Source: Paramarasmius palmivorus
Lineage: Eukaryota > Basidiomycota > Agaricomycetes > Agaricales > Marasmiaceae
Direction: 5' to 3'
NCBI GenBank assembly: GCA_037176845.1
Contig: JAYKXP010000107.1
Location: 102,892 to 166,891, forward strand
Length of the DNA: 64,000 nucleotides
Shown: piece after piece, positions 1 to 12,282 of the stretch
How positions within the stretch are numbered: position 1 is the first letter of the stretch
How the letters are laid out: every line of letters begins with the position of its first letter
The notes under the pieces: generated by a model
Told to the model about the DNA's origin: nothing
The model's input: the letters and a program-made list of their open reading frames with translations, nothing else
The model's database searches: none
Translations under genes and position numbers: made by a program

Positions 1-1771
1 GGCTTGAAGAACATGGTCCTCAAAGCAACTTAAGTCCGACTTAATTTTTTGGCCGTGACTTAAGCTCCCCTAATTTAGATTCATGATTTCCATCTGGTCG
101 GTGTTGTGTTAGAGGCTATACACCCGCTTAGATTACGCTGGACCTCATGCCCTCAACGTGCTGAATTCAAAAGTACAGTCCTTCGTTTCATTAATGTATT
201 CTACTTATGTACCTTGTCTAGAATGCAAACTACTACTAATCGTTCTCGAAAAGCAGCCAAGTGCGAGATACAACAAACGACAGTGGGTGGGTGCACTATG
301 AACAGACCACGGCAGCTTGCCCAGATCTCCCCCTGCGAGTCAGGACGGATATATTGTGAATGTCAGAAGGTCGCCGCAGAGCTGTACAATCAATTGACGA
401 TACACGCTTCTAGGACGCCCGCCATCATAGAAGATGAAACCTGTCATCAGACGCTGTCAACATTTACAGCATCCCAAATACACTGACGAAAACTCACTTC
501 ATACCAGTTCTGCTCCTTGTTCCTTATATCCAACTCGCACGAACATAGAGCGTCAAAGAGATGCCTCTAAGTATGGAGCAAGTCATGAAAGCAGACGGTT
601 CAATCCTTTGAGATGATGACCAGGCGCCAAACAAGCTTCGAGCGTTTCGGGGAATACATCATCTGCGGGAGAAGGTCGATTGCATAGCACATCTCTGATA
701 GAAGCTGCGTGGGCAGGCACCCACGCCCGTGTTTCCTCGTTGCGGTGTTCTACACCAACTACCAGGAAACCAGGTTAACCTATTCAAGTTTGGACACACG
801 GGCGTCAAAGTCTATGACATGTGAGCCTACCCACAGTTCGGGAACTTGCTTGGAAGGGATTCTAATTGAGTTGCAGCGTTCGAGGCGCCTGTTTTGCTGT
901 AAATCATGGGAATGCACGTCGTGGAAAGACCTGCGTGTCGGAACAGGTGATCAGAGACTAGGCACAAACCACGAAGAGCTTTGAATTAGTTTCTGAGCTC
1001 ATACGTTCCAATCGTGTTCGGACGGCAAAATTCCACTAGAAATGAACCGTCAAATGTCAGCATTGAGAGTGCAAAGTAGATTGGATAATAATACCATCTT
1101 CCGAGACTCTCAAGTCGTACGATTTCGTTTTGTGGCACCTTGGGTCGTAGCAAGGTATCTGAGGGCCCTTGAGGCCTGGAGCTTGGATGCTTGAAGATAC
1201 GAATGCCCCATCAAGAGGAGGTAGGTTCAGTAGTAGTCTTCAGCTACCGCCAGGTTCTAATCGTCTCTTTGGAGAAGTATTATTCGCTATCAATCCTGTC
1301 ACGAATCTCTCAGAGGTGACGGTTGAGAAGAAATTGAAAGAACACGAACAGGATCATGTCAACACATATCCAGAACCTTTCCAAGCATAACATATCTTCG
1401 CCGCCATGTGCATGGAAACGTGACTATACAGAGCATCTCAGCAACATTCAGGAGAAAAATAGATCCATTTCACTCACTCTAGCGATACTTAGGATGCTCG
1501 AAGCGCCATAGAGTTCATTGGTGAGCAGTGGCGAGCTCGTTTGTTCGAAGCCTAGTTGAAGGAACGATCTGGACAGGTACAGATCGAAAATGTTCGACAC
1601 ATTCTCGTCGGAGCAATGCCTAACCATCGGAATGTTCAGCCTGGCATCTGCGAGATAAGACCAATGAAAACTTACCTAAGAACCCCAACCTGGAAGGAGT
1701 GGAAATCGATGTCTACGATGACTTTGATGGCGGTGGCTTCGTTCCTATCCCTGTTTTACCAGCTTCAGAAG

Positions 1772-2200
1772 CTATATCTCGCTGCCTTTAGCCCACTGGC
1801 AGGAGACGCCGCCGACGCCAATGGTGAGAAGAGAAAGATGAGGAAGGTCAAGTACGCCAATGAAGAACCACGAAGAAACCGAAGCCGGAGAATACACAGT
1901 ATTTCGAAAGCCGCCCTCGTCCGGGTCGCTCTCGAAGAAGCCAACGGAGGTGTAAAGAGACACTTCATCGATGTTCCCGTCGAAAGCGGCGGTGTCAAGG
2001 AAGGCAAGCAGGTCGCGAAGGTCAAAACCGATTGAATGATATGTGCGTATGGATTTCCTTGGCGTGGTATGTACCCATGTCGTTACAGGAATGAGACCTG
2101 GGGATTGCGGGGAACCTTGAGGCCTTCGTGCATCGGATACGTTTGCGAGGCCTGGAGTGATAGCCGGAGGTTGAGTTCCACCACCGTGGATATATAACAT
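1772..2200 (-). pseudogene. Minus-strand terminal-exon-like ORF (K family)
   Basis: An open minus-strand frame reads GFDLRDLLAFLDTAAFDG, then NIDEVSLYTSVGFFESDPDE and GGFRNT, and ends in a stop at 1,772. The same sequence recurs at 56,247-56,580, where a small indel breaks the frame just before LDTAA. Conservation of the amino-acid pattern suggests that it was once an exon. The upstream part of the open frame (toward 2,200) has low coding character and is probably intron or spacer. No family recognised. The gene could still be alive in this copy, but I could not build a complete model around it. Confidence 0.35.
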
Positions 2201-2519
2201 ACAGAAGCCTGGGTGTCGGTGGTTTATAGCCCTGGTTCGGGTATGACGCCGGCAGGGATGATGTTGGGGTCTTGGGATAACGAACTGATCGAGTCAGGAG
2301 ATAGCTGCAGAAAAGAAAGCAAGATTAGCGAAGAAAGTATATACCAGGATGAATCGAACGTACGATTATGATGCACTTTGGATGAAGAAAAGTGGGTCTA
2401 GCGCAACAATACTGAGCTTGCCGTTGTCTGGAACAAAAGAGCAAGATGAGTACATACAAAGAACAAGGTGCAGAAGCCGTGGAGTGTACCTGGATGCTCG
2501 GAATACGCGAAACATCTTT

Positions 2520-3060
2520 CCCCTTCTCCGGTGACGGCCAAGTACTCTTCTCAGTCTCTGTAACCACTCCCAATCCCCCGTCGCCAATAGCGGTTCACCC
2601 CCAGCCAGCACATCCCAAGACGCGTAGTCCCAAAAATCCGCCTCGTGCACGACACAGAGCTCCGTTCATGGGGTGTTATCCCGACGCAGAACCATGAAAG
2701 CCTTCGTTCATCAGGGCGAGCTGAAGATCCAACGAGGTCCCCGTAGAAGGCGGTCACGTGAATGAAGAGCTTTTTTCGGCGTTCGCTTCGTAACCACGCC
2801 CAAATAAGTGGAGATCCTCCGCGTTTGGGGGTACGAGGTAGTCGGAAGCATGTACTTGTACTGTCAAGGCTGAATGAGAGGAATAGGAAGTAGGCGTTGG
2901 TGGTGTGGGTGTAACTTTCGGCGTTCTCGGGGGTATGAGTGATGTTGTGGGTACCGAAGCGTGTTGCACCAAGCACTCGTATGAAGGAGGAGCATCCTTC
3001 ACTGGAAAAGGAGGAATGGGAGACGGAAAGGACACGGGAGCGTGTGGTTTGAGGTTTACC
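2520..3060 (-). pseudogene. Decayed exons of K-family gene, copy 1
   Basis: Two exon-like stretches are visible. One reads VPPNAEDL and then breaks by frameshift relative to the copy at 37.6-37.9 kb, which continues MKALAYWERTELGIHVTTFY and LDVQLALDYGGFHGSALG in one frame. The second, ADFWDYASWDVLAGGEPLLA then WEWLQRLRRVLGRHRRRGKM, is open here and ends at a GTACAC donor near 2,530. In the 57.2-kb copy the WEWL tryptophan is a stop. Possible later exons run down to about 2,240 and end in IIPAGVIPEPGL plus stop. Family unknown; no copy in the window is clean throughout. Confidence 0.45.
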
Positions 3061-4056
3061 GTCTGAGGTTAAGGTATGCCCTGAAGATCCCATGTACATT
3101 CCTAGTCCGAATGTTCGTCGCTCCGGGACGACATCCTCGTCACAATACGAGATAGAAAGCCCCCTTCCGGGAGTCCAGAGGGGTGAGGTGAAAGGGGAGA
3201 CATGGAAGGTGAAAGATAGGTAGGCGCGGATTGAACATTCCGGGAAGGATTATTGTCTTGAGGCAGAAATGAGCCTTCTTTTACGAAGGTATGCTATCCA
3301 GATCATCTCGTGTTCGATGTATGGGTATGGGAGTGAGAGGAAGGAGTGCGGATGTAGACTGAATATGGGGGTAAGGTAGGTAGCTGGTGTTCGTGTCCAC
3401 CTCCCAAAAGAGCCATGTCCGACCCAGTTTGAGGACTAACGCATCAGGAGAAGGAGTAAAAACTGGTTACAGAGCTCTAGCGGAAGCCTGAAACCGCGTT
3501 GGAGGGACTGTCGAATGGCATCGGGGTTTGTGCTAGGTAACGAGGAGTGTCTCCCCGACGTGCTAGTTGAAGGTGCAGGGGCGTGCCGTTGACGGCCAAA
3601 GCTCTGGCAACAATGTATCTCGTATCTCGTTGGTGGGATGATTTAGGGAGATGTCCAGCACAAGAGTGTGAAATGGGAGGCGGAAGTGTGATTTTGGGTC
3701 GGGGAGATGGATGTTGCGTAACTTCTACCATATCCTGTCCTTCTCCTTCACCTTGTCCAACGGATAAGGCAGCGAGTTCCTGGAAACACACGCTCAGATT
3801 GATGAGGTGGGCATCGAAGGATTGCGAACGAGTGAATGGGGAATAGATGAGTGGACATCGTCGGATATACGTTTGGCGGCTTTTTGGGTGTGTTGACGGT
3901 GCCCTGTGGGCCCTGTATAATTCGCAAATCGTATGGTCGTCGCCGGGGTCGAAGAAGCGTCGAAGAAGGGTATGTTGGGAGTAGCGGTATCGCCCACAAA
4001 ATCGCTCTTCTCGACACTCGGCTCTTCTACGGCCTCTCTAGACCGCTCGCATCCTC

Positions 4057-4524
4057 CTACTTGTGATACATCTCAAGGGAAGCGAGAATGACACCGCCAT
4101 GCAGGCTAGAATTGCATGGGTAGACACGTATGGAATGAGGAGTGGTGGTTGGAGCTCGGGGAGAAGATCCTTGGTTTGTGCAACGTGCGGAAGAAGGCTT
4201 GGGTAGAGGTATCGTTGGCCATGCACCTGAGGGCAAGGATGTATGGGAAGGATAGCTGGAGTTTGGATGTGTAAAACGTGGAATAGATGTCGTGGTCGAC
4301 ATCGCAAAACGTGAGTGTCCAAAAACTCGAAAACGGATGTATCTGATTCTTCGTTTCTTTTCCTGGTGACGAAGATGAATGCCGTGGTGATTGTACAGTT
4401 TGGAAGGAAGAGGATGGCGCGTTTTTCGCGAGTTTGGAGGTGGTAGGTACCTGGGTGCCAATGTCGTCCCATGCAGTGACAAGACAACATCAAACTCTTC
4501 GCTCGTTCGTTTGAACGACTGCAA
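4057..4524 (-). pseudogene. Decayed 5' exons of K-family gene, copy 1
   Basis: The minus strand shows an exon-like stretch FCDVDHDIYSTFYTSKLQLS and RCMANDTSTQAFFRTLHKPR after an AG acceptor near 4,375. Homologous stretches occur at 23.5-23.9, 39.0-39.4 and 58.65-59.27 kb, the last being open over 206 codons. Reading frames differ between copies by indels that are not multiples of three, so I treat this as gene decay. No domain recognised. Confidence 0.35.
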
Positions 4525-6463
4525 TCGTATGTCCCTTGCCTGGAGCCGTCAAATGAGTTCTACAGCTTGGGTTTTTGGCTGGAGTCCTTATGGCGGATTT
4601 CGATGTTTTTTGGGCAACGGAAAGCGTAATGCTAGTGAGCGGACGGGGCGAGGGAGGTATTTGGGTGTGAGCGTTGGTCCAAGGCTACGATGGTGAATCT
4701 GTGGCTGGGAATGAATACATGAACGTATGAATAGCGTTGTAGTTGGAGGAGGAATGCATTTGTCTAGAGTGGTCGATGCGATGATGGGAGAAGCGGATAA
4801 AGAGTCGCGCGGCTCTTTCCCCAAACCATCACGACTCTTCTTCAACCTTCCAGCGAGGAGTAAATCTCTTCTCGAAGCCTCAATATTTCGATGATAGCTG
4901 GGTACGTCTTGTTGGTACTTCTCGTTCTGCCAACTCATTCAACTACACCAACAAATTCAATGACATGAACTCTTCTCTGCTTGTATTATCGTTCGTTCTA
5001 CTCCTTGCATGTCGCTTTCAGTTCGAATATGAGTTTTGGTTTTGTATCTTATTTATAAAGTTCGTTACAATGCTGCGCTGTCTGATATCGTCCCGAAAAC
5101 ATGCGTCTGATACTCTAGTTACATGGCTCAAGACATACCTGAAACTTGCGTGAAACATCCTTCTCCCAACATTGGGAACCACCATGCGCTGAGAGAAGCA
5201 CCACTGCCATGGGGCTTCCTACAGGATGACGGTATCGATAGATAATCCAGTGCTTCCGAGTCCAAGCAAACGAATGCATAGAGAACCAAACGCGCTCGAG
5301 GGAGTAGGAAGAAGTGTTTCCCCGGAAATACGCTATGTCGAGCCGAAGATGTGTTGAGTCGAGATTGCAGAATCCACAGGTCCTGCGCAGAAGGCGTTGA
5401 GAAATCAGATCCCGTAGGCTAGATGTGTTTGCACGCGCTGCAATGTAGGGTCAATACCGAACCTCAATACACGAGAATTAGCATAGACGTACCTGTAATC
5501 CTGCTACCAACATATGTCCAGAATCCAGAGTCTTTTCTTTTGTGCGAGTCCTACTACACCCTTGAGACCAAGAACAGAGTTTGCGTTAGATCCCGCAGAG
5601 CTGTATGCCGATGTCCTGCACCAAGCTCAGAGCTTCCGGCTCTTTGAAGACGGTGTAACCCTCAAGCCTGTGATCAGTGCGGTGTACAGAGAGCTCGGCG
5701 CTCAGCTTGAAGCACCCGCGAAGTCATCTTTGAGCTAGAGAGCATAGAGGATAGCATAAGTTCATCGGTATGCTGCAGGCAAAGATAATCGGAAGCTCAC
5801 CTAGCGTTACGGTGTATACGGCTGACAACAGTAGGCGTCATGCGAAAGACACCATCTTCATCCACCACTGAAGCACGATTTCGACCTGAGTCAGCTACCC
5901 GAACAAGACCTACTGAGGGAGCCGAGGAACCTTAAGATCTAGACCTGGATCTCGAAACTTTGAAGGCGCGTTTGAGAGTAGGCAGGTTTAGTAGTAGGGT
6001 TCAACTACCACTGAGGTTTTTTTGTCACATTGGAAAGTTACCATTCGTTGTCGATCCTGGATATATCTGGATCCACAAATCTTGCCAGCTTGTCGTTGCG
6101 CACATGGAGAGCCTACGTGCCACTATTGGGAACATTTGAGTGGCATCCTAAAGAAAAGCCAGATTCATTTCACTTACCCTAGCGATACTTTGGATACTCG
6201 AAACGCCGTGGTGGTTATCGGTGAACTTTATTCGGATAGGTGTACACTGGAAATCCCAGACACGTTGTCGTCGGAGCATTGCCTGACAGTCGAAACGTTC
6301 GGCCTCGCATCGGAGACAAGATGAAAGAAGGCGTAAGTACGTATAAATCCGTAGGAAGCCTCACATTCCGGAGTACAGACCCTCAAGACTGAGGGCTTCA
6401 AGTTGATGTATTGCTCGACCGCGCTTTATTTGCTATTTATTTGAATTGTGACGCTTCAAGTTG

Positions 6464-6565
6464 TTAAGTGGGTCTAGCGCAAACAGTCGGGATGCCCACA
6501 GCTATACAATTACCGGCTGCGTTGGGATCAGAGACGAATGGGACGTTCGGTGAGTTCCAGTGGGC
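6464..6565 (-). pseudogene. 3' part of an exon split by the transposon
   Basis: Excising the transposon and one target duplication leaves an open minus-strand frame from an AG acceptor at 12,652 across the empty site to a TAA at 6,464-6,466. It reads IAHWNSPNVPFVSDPNAAGN and ends in VCARPT. AATAAA-like sequence follows the stop. This suggests that the element landed inside the last exon of a gene. The residues match no family I know, and the upstream exon is uncertain. Confidence 0.35.
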
Positions 6566-6572
6566 GATTAGT
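6566..6572. repeat. Left target-site duplication, GATTAGT
   Basis: The 7-bp GATTAGT directly abuts the left terminal repeat and is repeated exactly at 12,606-12,612 next to the right one. Perfect identity supports a recent insertion. Confidence 0.85.
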
Positions 6573-6585
6573 CCCAGTGAAAATC
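6573..6585 (+). repeat. Left terminal inverted repeat
   Basis: CCCAGTGAAAATC is the exact complement of 12,593-12,605. Identity stops after 13 bases. Confidence 0.9.
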
Positions 6586-6626
6586 ACGTCGGGGAAGGTC
6601 CGGAATTTTGGATGGAATCCGGTGCA

Positions 6627-6855
6627 ATCTGGAAATATCTGGCCGTAAATGGATGGGGCCGCCGCTCAAGAAATCTCAGAAATCACCGGATGCAGCCGGA
6701 GTTTTTAACATTTCCGTGTACTTTCCATACGAAATCGGTCATATCTGGAAATATCTGATTGGCATTCGCAATTAATATGGTATCTACCGGTTCTGTCCGG
6801 ATTTACTACAAAAAGCATTCTGTACAACAATCTGGCATTATCTGGAGCAATCTGG
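6627..6855 (+). repeat. Left subterminal ATCTGG repeats, 10-bp phased
   Basis: ATCTGG occurs at 6,627, 6,637, 6,743, 6,830, 6,840 and 6,850, with a near match (ATCTGA) at 6,753. Within each group the spacing is exactly 10 bp. Such subterminal clusters in CACTA-type transposons are binding sites for element proteins; that role here is inferred. Confidence 0.65.
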
Positions 6856-6934
6856 AATTATACGAGTCAATAGCTAAAATTGGCCAAGTTAAACATATGC
6901 CGCACCAGTGAGACGACGGACGACTAACCTGCAT

Positions 6935-8824
6935 TCAGTTGGAGTCCTCATTCTCTTGTCGTTTCTTCTCTACGCCGAGTTCCTTGTATTTCTGTCATTC
7001 ACACGTTCAGCGCCGTCTTGAAGATAGAATGTAGACGGCATACCTTCTCCTCGTCGGGTGTTACGGCTTTCCATATCGCACGGAACTCGACAACCGTTGG
7101 GACAGGATTTCCTTTCTTGATGTATTCTTCCAGATACATGTTCCTTGAATACGTGATCAAGTCAGTAAGGTTTTTGCTACGAACAACAAACGCTCACCTG
7201 GATGTATAGCAATTCGGCTTCACCTGTTCGAGTTTCCCGGTCTTCTTGACAGTCTTCTGATTGGAGGTGGCAGTCTTGTTGGCAGCTTGAGAGGAACCAT
7301 GAGCAGGCTCGGCCTCGGTCGATGGGTTGGCAGAAGTGGCAGATGACAGCGTGATCGTAGAAGGTGGGATAACGAGGTCAGCGCTGGTGAATCGACAATC
7401 AGTGGAGATATGCGAGAAGGAGTAGCCATGTTACTCACAGAGGATCCTCCTGGCGTAATATCAAACAACATTAACAGTGTTCGATTGGAAGGTATGTGGC
7501 ACTTACACGGCGGTGACGGGGAGCATCATTGATGACATCAGCAATGGCGGTGCTAGAAGGCCTGACTGGGGTCGATGGGTTGACGGGGCCTGCGCTTGCA
7601 GAAGAATCGGGTGAGAGCTCGCCAGAGGATGCAGCAGGGGAACTAGAAGAGGTAACAACAGTTGCAGTTGTCATAGACAGAGAGGCTGGTGCGGCGGGTG
7701 TTGTTGTGACGGTAGAGTTGGGACTTGCGGCAGTGTTGGTGTCAGAAGGCAAAGGGACATCGGAGGTAGTGTCTTCGTCAAGAATGATGATTTCAGTACT
7801 TGAGGGAGGAGCTCGTTTCTTCTTCATTTTCTTGCTGGCAGGAGCGGCGGCATGGGACGAGTCACTGGTCTTGCGCTTCTTCTCAATGCCGGGTGATTTG
7901 ATAAGTCCTAAATGCTACATCAGTAGCGAACAACGTTGAGCAAGAACACAGGGATAGCTTACGGCTATAACTTCCCTTCGACGTTTGTTCATAGAAATCG
8001 GGGTACTTGGCCTTGAGAAGAAGTCGGACTTTCCACGGGGAATCGCAAAGCCGAAATTCCTCGTGTTCAATCATCAACACGTTGTTGAGGTACTTGAGGG
8101 CCATTTCAGAGATGTACTTGGCAGATTTGGGCTCGAGACGGTGAAAGTAGAGCTCGCCGCATGCTTTGGAGAAGGTTAGGCTGATCTTCTTGAGTTGCTG
8201 CTTTGACATAGGCTCGTTATCGACGTCCACAAGAAAGTCGCTCCATTTCATGGTAATCCCACTATTCTTCATCGTCTCACAGTATGCATCCCAGGCAGAC
8301 GCAGTCCATATAATATCTTCGTAGTCTTCAGCGTCGTAGTATGGTGTGTCGGGAGGAATTATGATGGATGTATGCGGTGGTGTGGAATTCGTTGCAGCTG
8401 AAACTGGAGCGGGTACAGGTGCAGAGACCGGAGCAGCTCCAGCAGTTCGTTCCAACTGCTTGAGAAGGGTGTTGATGGTAGCTCTGAAACACATGAGCAC
8501 TAAAATTGTGAACTGGAACTAATGCGACGTACTCTTGACCGCGACATATAGCCTCAATTTCTATGCATTTGGACTGAAGGTTCAGAAATGCAGGATTCCC
8601 GGACTGAAGCAAGGTAAGGTGGTCTGCGCTTGCGATGATTGATAGTCTCTGTTCATGGTATGTCAGTTTGCGATTTGTGTTTTTGTTGAACCCCAACATC
8701 TCACCGATTCATCCTGAGAGCCTTGGCCAAGGTTTCCAGAGTTTCGTGTGCCAAATCCAACAGAGATTTGAGAAGGAAATCCTTGAGACTGTGCAGAAGA
8801 GCTGGCAAAACCTGAGGGGAACAT
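6935..8824 (-). CDS. Transposon companion protein, HMG-box-like C-terminus
   Basis: Eight exons (8,824-8,705; 8,648-8,533; 8,483-7,963; 7,907-7,507; 7,449-7,439; 7,383-7,198; 7,143-7,044; 6,991-6,935) join in frame to 1,512 bp, or 503 aa, ending in TGA at 6,935-6,937. All introns are GT-AG. The ATG at 8,824 is the first one downstream of the transposase stop. The first 40 residues are Ser/Gly/Gln-rich. Residues about 80-252 form the main conserved-looking part (for example IIWTASAWDAYCETMKNSGI). Residues 253-285 are basic (EKKRK, KKMKKKR) and could be a nuclear signal, followed by a Ser/Thr/Pro/Ala-rich linker. Residues about 452-503 (NMYLEEYIKKGNPVPTVVEF, IWKAVTPDEEKKYKELG, EKKR) have the spacing of aromatic, tryptophan and EEK..Y residues of a short HMG box. 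Likely a DNA-binding helper of transposition, expressed with the transposase; this role is inferred. I recognise no relative for the N-terminal part. Confidence 0.75.
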
Positions 8825-8942
8825 GGTGGTTTAGAAAAACACGCGTGTCTGACGACGCGTCACCGACGTGTGTCCATTGGGGTGCCCCAAGGTTCCCACG
8901 GTCTCACAGTTCCACCAAGTCATCGATTTCACAAGTTCTATG

Positions 8943-11900
8943 CTACGACTCTGGCCTATGTACATCATCCTCTTCTCCCAGATCACGGTCATTCTGGCCA
9001 ATATCCCGTTCTGCCTCAGTGAGTTCAGCATCATCTAGACCTGTCTTCTCAACAACAAAACAAAGGTTGCGATTGTTGCGCGCAAAATCTCCCTGAACAG
9101 GTGGCAACGGTTGCATTGACACAACTGAAATGATATCTCCCGTACTGATGATTCTCAGTTTATCTTGACCCCGATACTGACATGCCCAGAGAGTTTGATG
9201 TGACTCTCGAAGCAATTCTTCATCAGGTGCTGAGAATATTGATACCAGAGCATATGGTGACAGACGGCTAGGCTCTTCGGGGTACATTGCTCGCAGAAAA
9301 TAGTACTGTACTTCACAATACTCAATCTTTCCATCAATAAGAGCCTATATTCTGGGTGTCAGACACAAAAAGTATAAGGAATGAGATGAAAAATACCTTT
9401 ACATTGCGGGATATCCTGAGTTCTGTCCGTCGCATCCTGCTTTCGCACCAAAGGCTCCTGGCTATCTGACCATTTGGTAAACGTAGCCGTCCCCATTTCG
9501 TAACTCGATTGTGGACAAGGGGAACTTCTGCATCCATGTATGCCTGTTCTTCCGTGGAGCATGACGGAATTTTCAGTGTATATTCTGAACGCGGTCGCAA
9601 TAGTAGGAATCCTCCATCCAATTCCTTTGCACCTCTTGGGATTCGAGGTGTTGAACTGGGATCAAGCTCGGGATAAAGATGCCGAAGTGCATTTGTCTGA
9701 GCCCGTCTCTCAGCACGCTGTGAAAGATTGGCAAAGGGATTGGATGGCTGCCGAACCTGTTTTGTTATCTCGCCAAAGTATCTTTCGATTGTGAATTGTG
9801 TCGAGTATGCACCAGGACCAACACGAACCACCTCTGATGCAAGATGTAGTAGTGTGTGCACAGACGGGCGGCAAAAATGAAGGCGGTCAGGTCGTTTTTG
9901 GTAATAAAGGAGCTCATACTCCTCCACAAAGAGAACAGCGTGTTTGTGTGCTTCTCGTATCTGAGCACTAGTGATTGAGCGCTGCAGAAAGATCCGCACC
10001 GCACGCACAAATCGGCAGTAGCTACGCCAGAATTGATTTGGGAGGAAGGGTCGTAGATGCCCGGGACCAAGCCCAATGAGAAGGAGAAAGTACTCTGTGG
10101 ACTTGTAACCACTAGAGATCTTCTCTACAGGATTGCGGGGAGGTCGGTGAAATGACGAAGGAAAATGACGCCGGGCTCCTATAACCAGCTGACCGAACTC
10201 CTTCCAATTATCTCCATTGAGAGTAGCCCACGTCCAATCTTTCTTTTGGTCGGTATCCTCGCATTTGAAGCTGCCTCGCCACAAAGGGATGAACAGATCC
10301 CCAAAATTGAGTGAAAGAAGGTGCATGAGATCAATGGTAAAACACATGGGAACAGGTATCATGTGTCTCGCCGAAAGGCCACTAAGAATGCATGGCTTGG
10401 TAAGTCCAGTTTCCTTTCGGTTCTTCTCGTAAGTCGACGTGTTCGAGGCAACCAGTTGGGCGAGATCTGCTTCATATTGTGTGATGGTGATTTTGGGGAT
10501 GTTACGAATAGCAAAATCTTCATGCGTGCAATCCGAAACAGTGTAACTGTTGTTGGGCTTCATATGAACGGCATAATAGTGACCTGTACCTGGCTTATGT
10601 CGCCCTTTCATCGGACAGCCAAGCCGACAGCCTTTGACACCATGATGCCCCACTCTACCGTTCACCTCAACCAGACCCAACGCATCTGCAAGCTCCAGAC
10701 AGGCAATAAGTCGGGAATAAAACCGGCCGGCGGCATCTTGATCCCACATTACCACGCCCTTTCCGTTGTTCTCCTTCTGACATGCAGAGATATGCGCGAG
10801 AGCACGAAGAAGAAACGGCTCGATATGCTTTGGCTTGTTAGGACCGGGGATGACAAAGGCGGGAAAAATACACTTCTGTTTGAACCGTAGAGACGGCTTG
10901 AAGTTCTCGACTTTATATATCCCCATCCATGTATCCGACTTCTTGTTCTGGTATAATTGAATCCCATCTATGGATTGTGAGAACAGTACATCGTGCTCCG
11001 TGAGATTCAAGCGTTCGGAGAGCTCAACGAACTCAGATCCGCAGAATATATCGTCGTAAACGGTGTCCGATTGATGGTCCATCACCTCCCTGAGTTTGGC
11101 ATGATAATACTTGAGTTCACGTGCACTTTCCTTCGAGCGGAACAAGGCCTGTACTTGGGGAGCGAGGAGGAACGTGACGAATTGGAGCTGGGGAACCTTC
11201 TTATTTGGCGCTTCTGGGTTATATCGAGGTTCCCCACAAACTGGACAAGACGTTTGGTCTGCAAAAGGCCCATTAAAGGCGAGACACGAGTTCTTGCACA
11301 TGTCATCATAGACAGCAACGATCCCGGTGATGTCCGACACAAGCTTCTTGACAAGGTGCAAGCTGAGGACATGCGTATCGGGATAGCGACGGCGGATAGC
11401 TTTACAATTGGCCTCGTAAGCTTCCTCTGGAGAGTTGGTGTTAGCCAGGAAGAGGTCGAGGGACAGACGAACGTCAGGATCCGAGATATCAACAGGGCCT
11501 TCGAGTGGGTTACGAAGACGGTCCCGGAGGTCTGGATCAACTGACTCATCGTCAAGCGTAGCTTTTGCGATAAGGTCAATGTATTGCTGCGTAATTCGAA
11601 TGGCTTCGACAGCGGATAGCACACTTTCTGGGCTGAGTTGGTCATCTTCATCGTCTGTCTGCTCGGGAGCATCGTTACGACTGCCGTCAGCAGAAGCTGC
11701 CAAACGTGCCATGTTGCGCAACGTTTCGTCGTGAGCATCGTCGTCAGCTTCAACGCCATCCCGCTCAGGTACTGTGGGAAGCTGTTCACGTTGTTCGTTC
11801 ATCTGTGACTCTTCTCGTGCATCTGACATGCGGACATTGTCCTGGTGATCGTGTGGAGAAGGGGATTTTGAACGTTGAAAAACATCTTCCATTTCAATAT

Positions 11901-12282
11901 CAACGGGGACATGGTCACTACGCTAGAATGACGATAAGAGAACAGTCGATAGTTTTTATTATAGACGTACTTTATTATACTGTGCCGATTGTTGACCCAT
12001 ACTACCACCTATTCCATACCCAGGCTCTCCATTATCACTGTCTCCACCAGAGCTACTCTCGTTCTCTGATTCAACTGCGTCGGGCTGATTTTGTAGATGC
12101 TGGAAATATCCGTGAACGCTTGAGGAAGCTGACTGGTGCAAAGAACGCTGCGGGAACGAGGGGTCGGAAGTATCGCTGCCGTGTTTCCGAGTATGACTCC
12201 ATATCGTTTGGCGAGTAACGGGAATGCCATTGCATTTGGGGCAATAACAAGGTTTTCGAGGCTGGTTTTTGGGAGCCGACAT
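8943..12282 (-). CDS. Tnp2-family (Plavaka-type) transposase
   Basis: Three exons (12,282-11,971; 11,922-9,397; 9,344-8,943) with two phase-0 GT-AG introns give 1,079 aa. Residues 14-34 form a C-x2-C-x12-H-x3-H zinc finger (CPKC...HTRKH). An acidic, low-complexity stretch follows to about residue 200. The Tnp2 core shows DMCKNSCLAFNGPF (about 311-324), CPVCGEPRY, SIDGIQLYQNKKSD (about 421), GHHGVKGCRLGCPMKGRHK (about 529-547), DLMHLLSLNFGDLFIPLWRG (about 635) and TIERYFGEITKQVRQPSNP (about 816). The Asp in SIDG, the Asp in DLMH and the Glu in IERY are candidate DDE residues. The C-terminal exon (YPEEPSRLSPYALVSIFSAP ... ISVVSMQPL) matches the usual end of these proteins. It cuts and joins transposon ends in the nucleus. 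Length and motifs look complete, with no stop or frameshift. Confidence 0.9.

Larger units (their letters stand above)
107..6390. repeat. Segmental-duplication block K, copy 1
   Basis: This block matches 54,780-59,690 (copy K4), 36,130-39,930 (K3) and, with a large internal deletion, 23,080-25,480 (K2). The shared start contains GTGTTAGAGGCTATACACC, and near the end of the shared part lies GATGGGAGAAGCGGATAAAG. It holds remains of spliced minus-strand genes listed separately. From about 6,000 the sequence resembles the copy's own 1,220-1,560 part, so there is also a small internal duplication. Apart from the fragments listed below I see no intact gene here. The first 60 bases match nothing else that I recognised in the window. 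Confidence 0.75.

Noticed and set aside
7529..7939. 136-codon plus-strand frame, Gly/Val/Glu-rich
   Set aside because: Antisense shadow of the Ser/Thr/Pro-rich linker exon of the companion gene.
10321..10890. 189-codon plus-strand frame
   Set aside because: Lies wholly antisense to the transposase core, which has clear family motifs.
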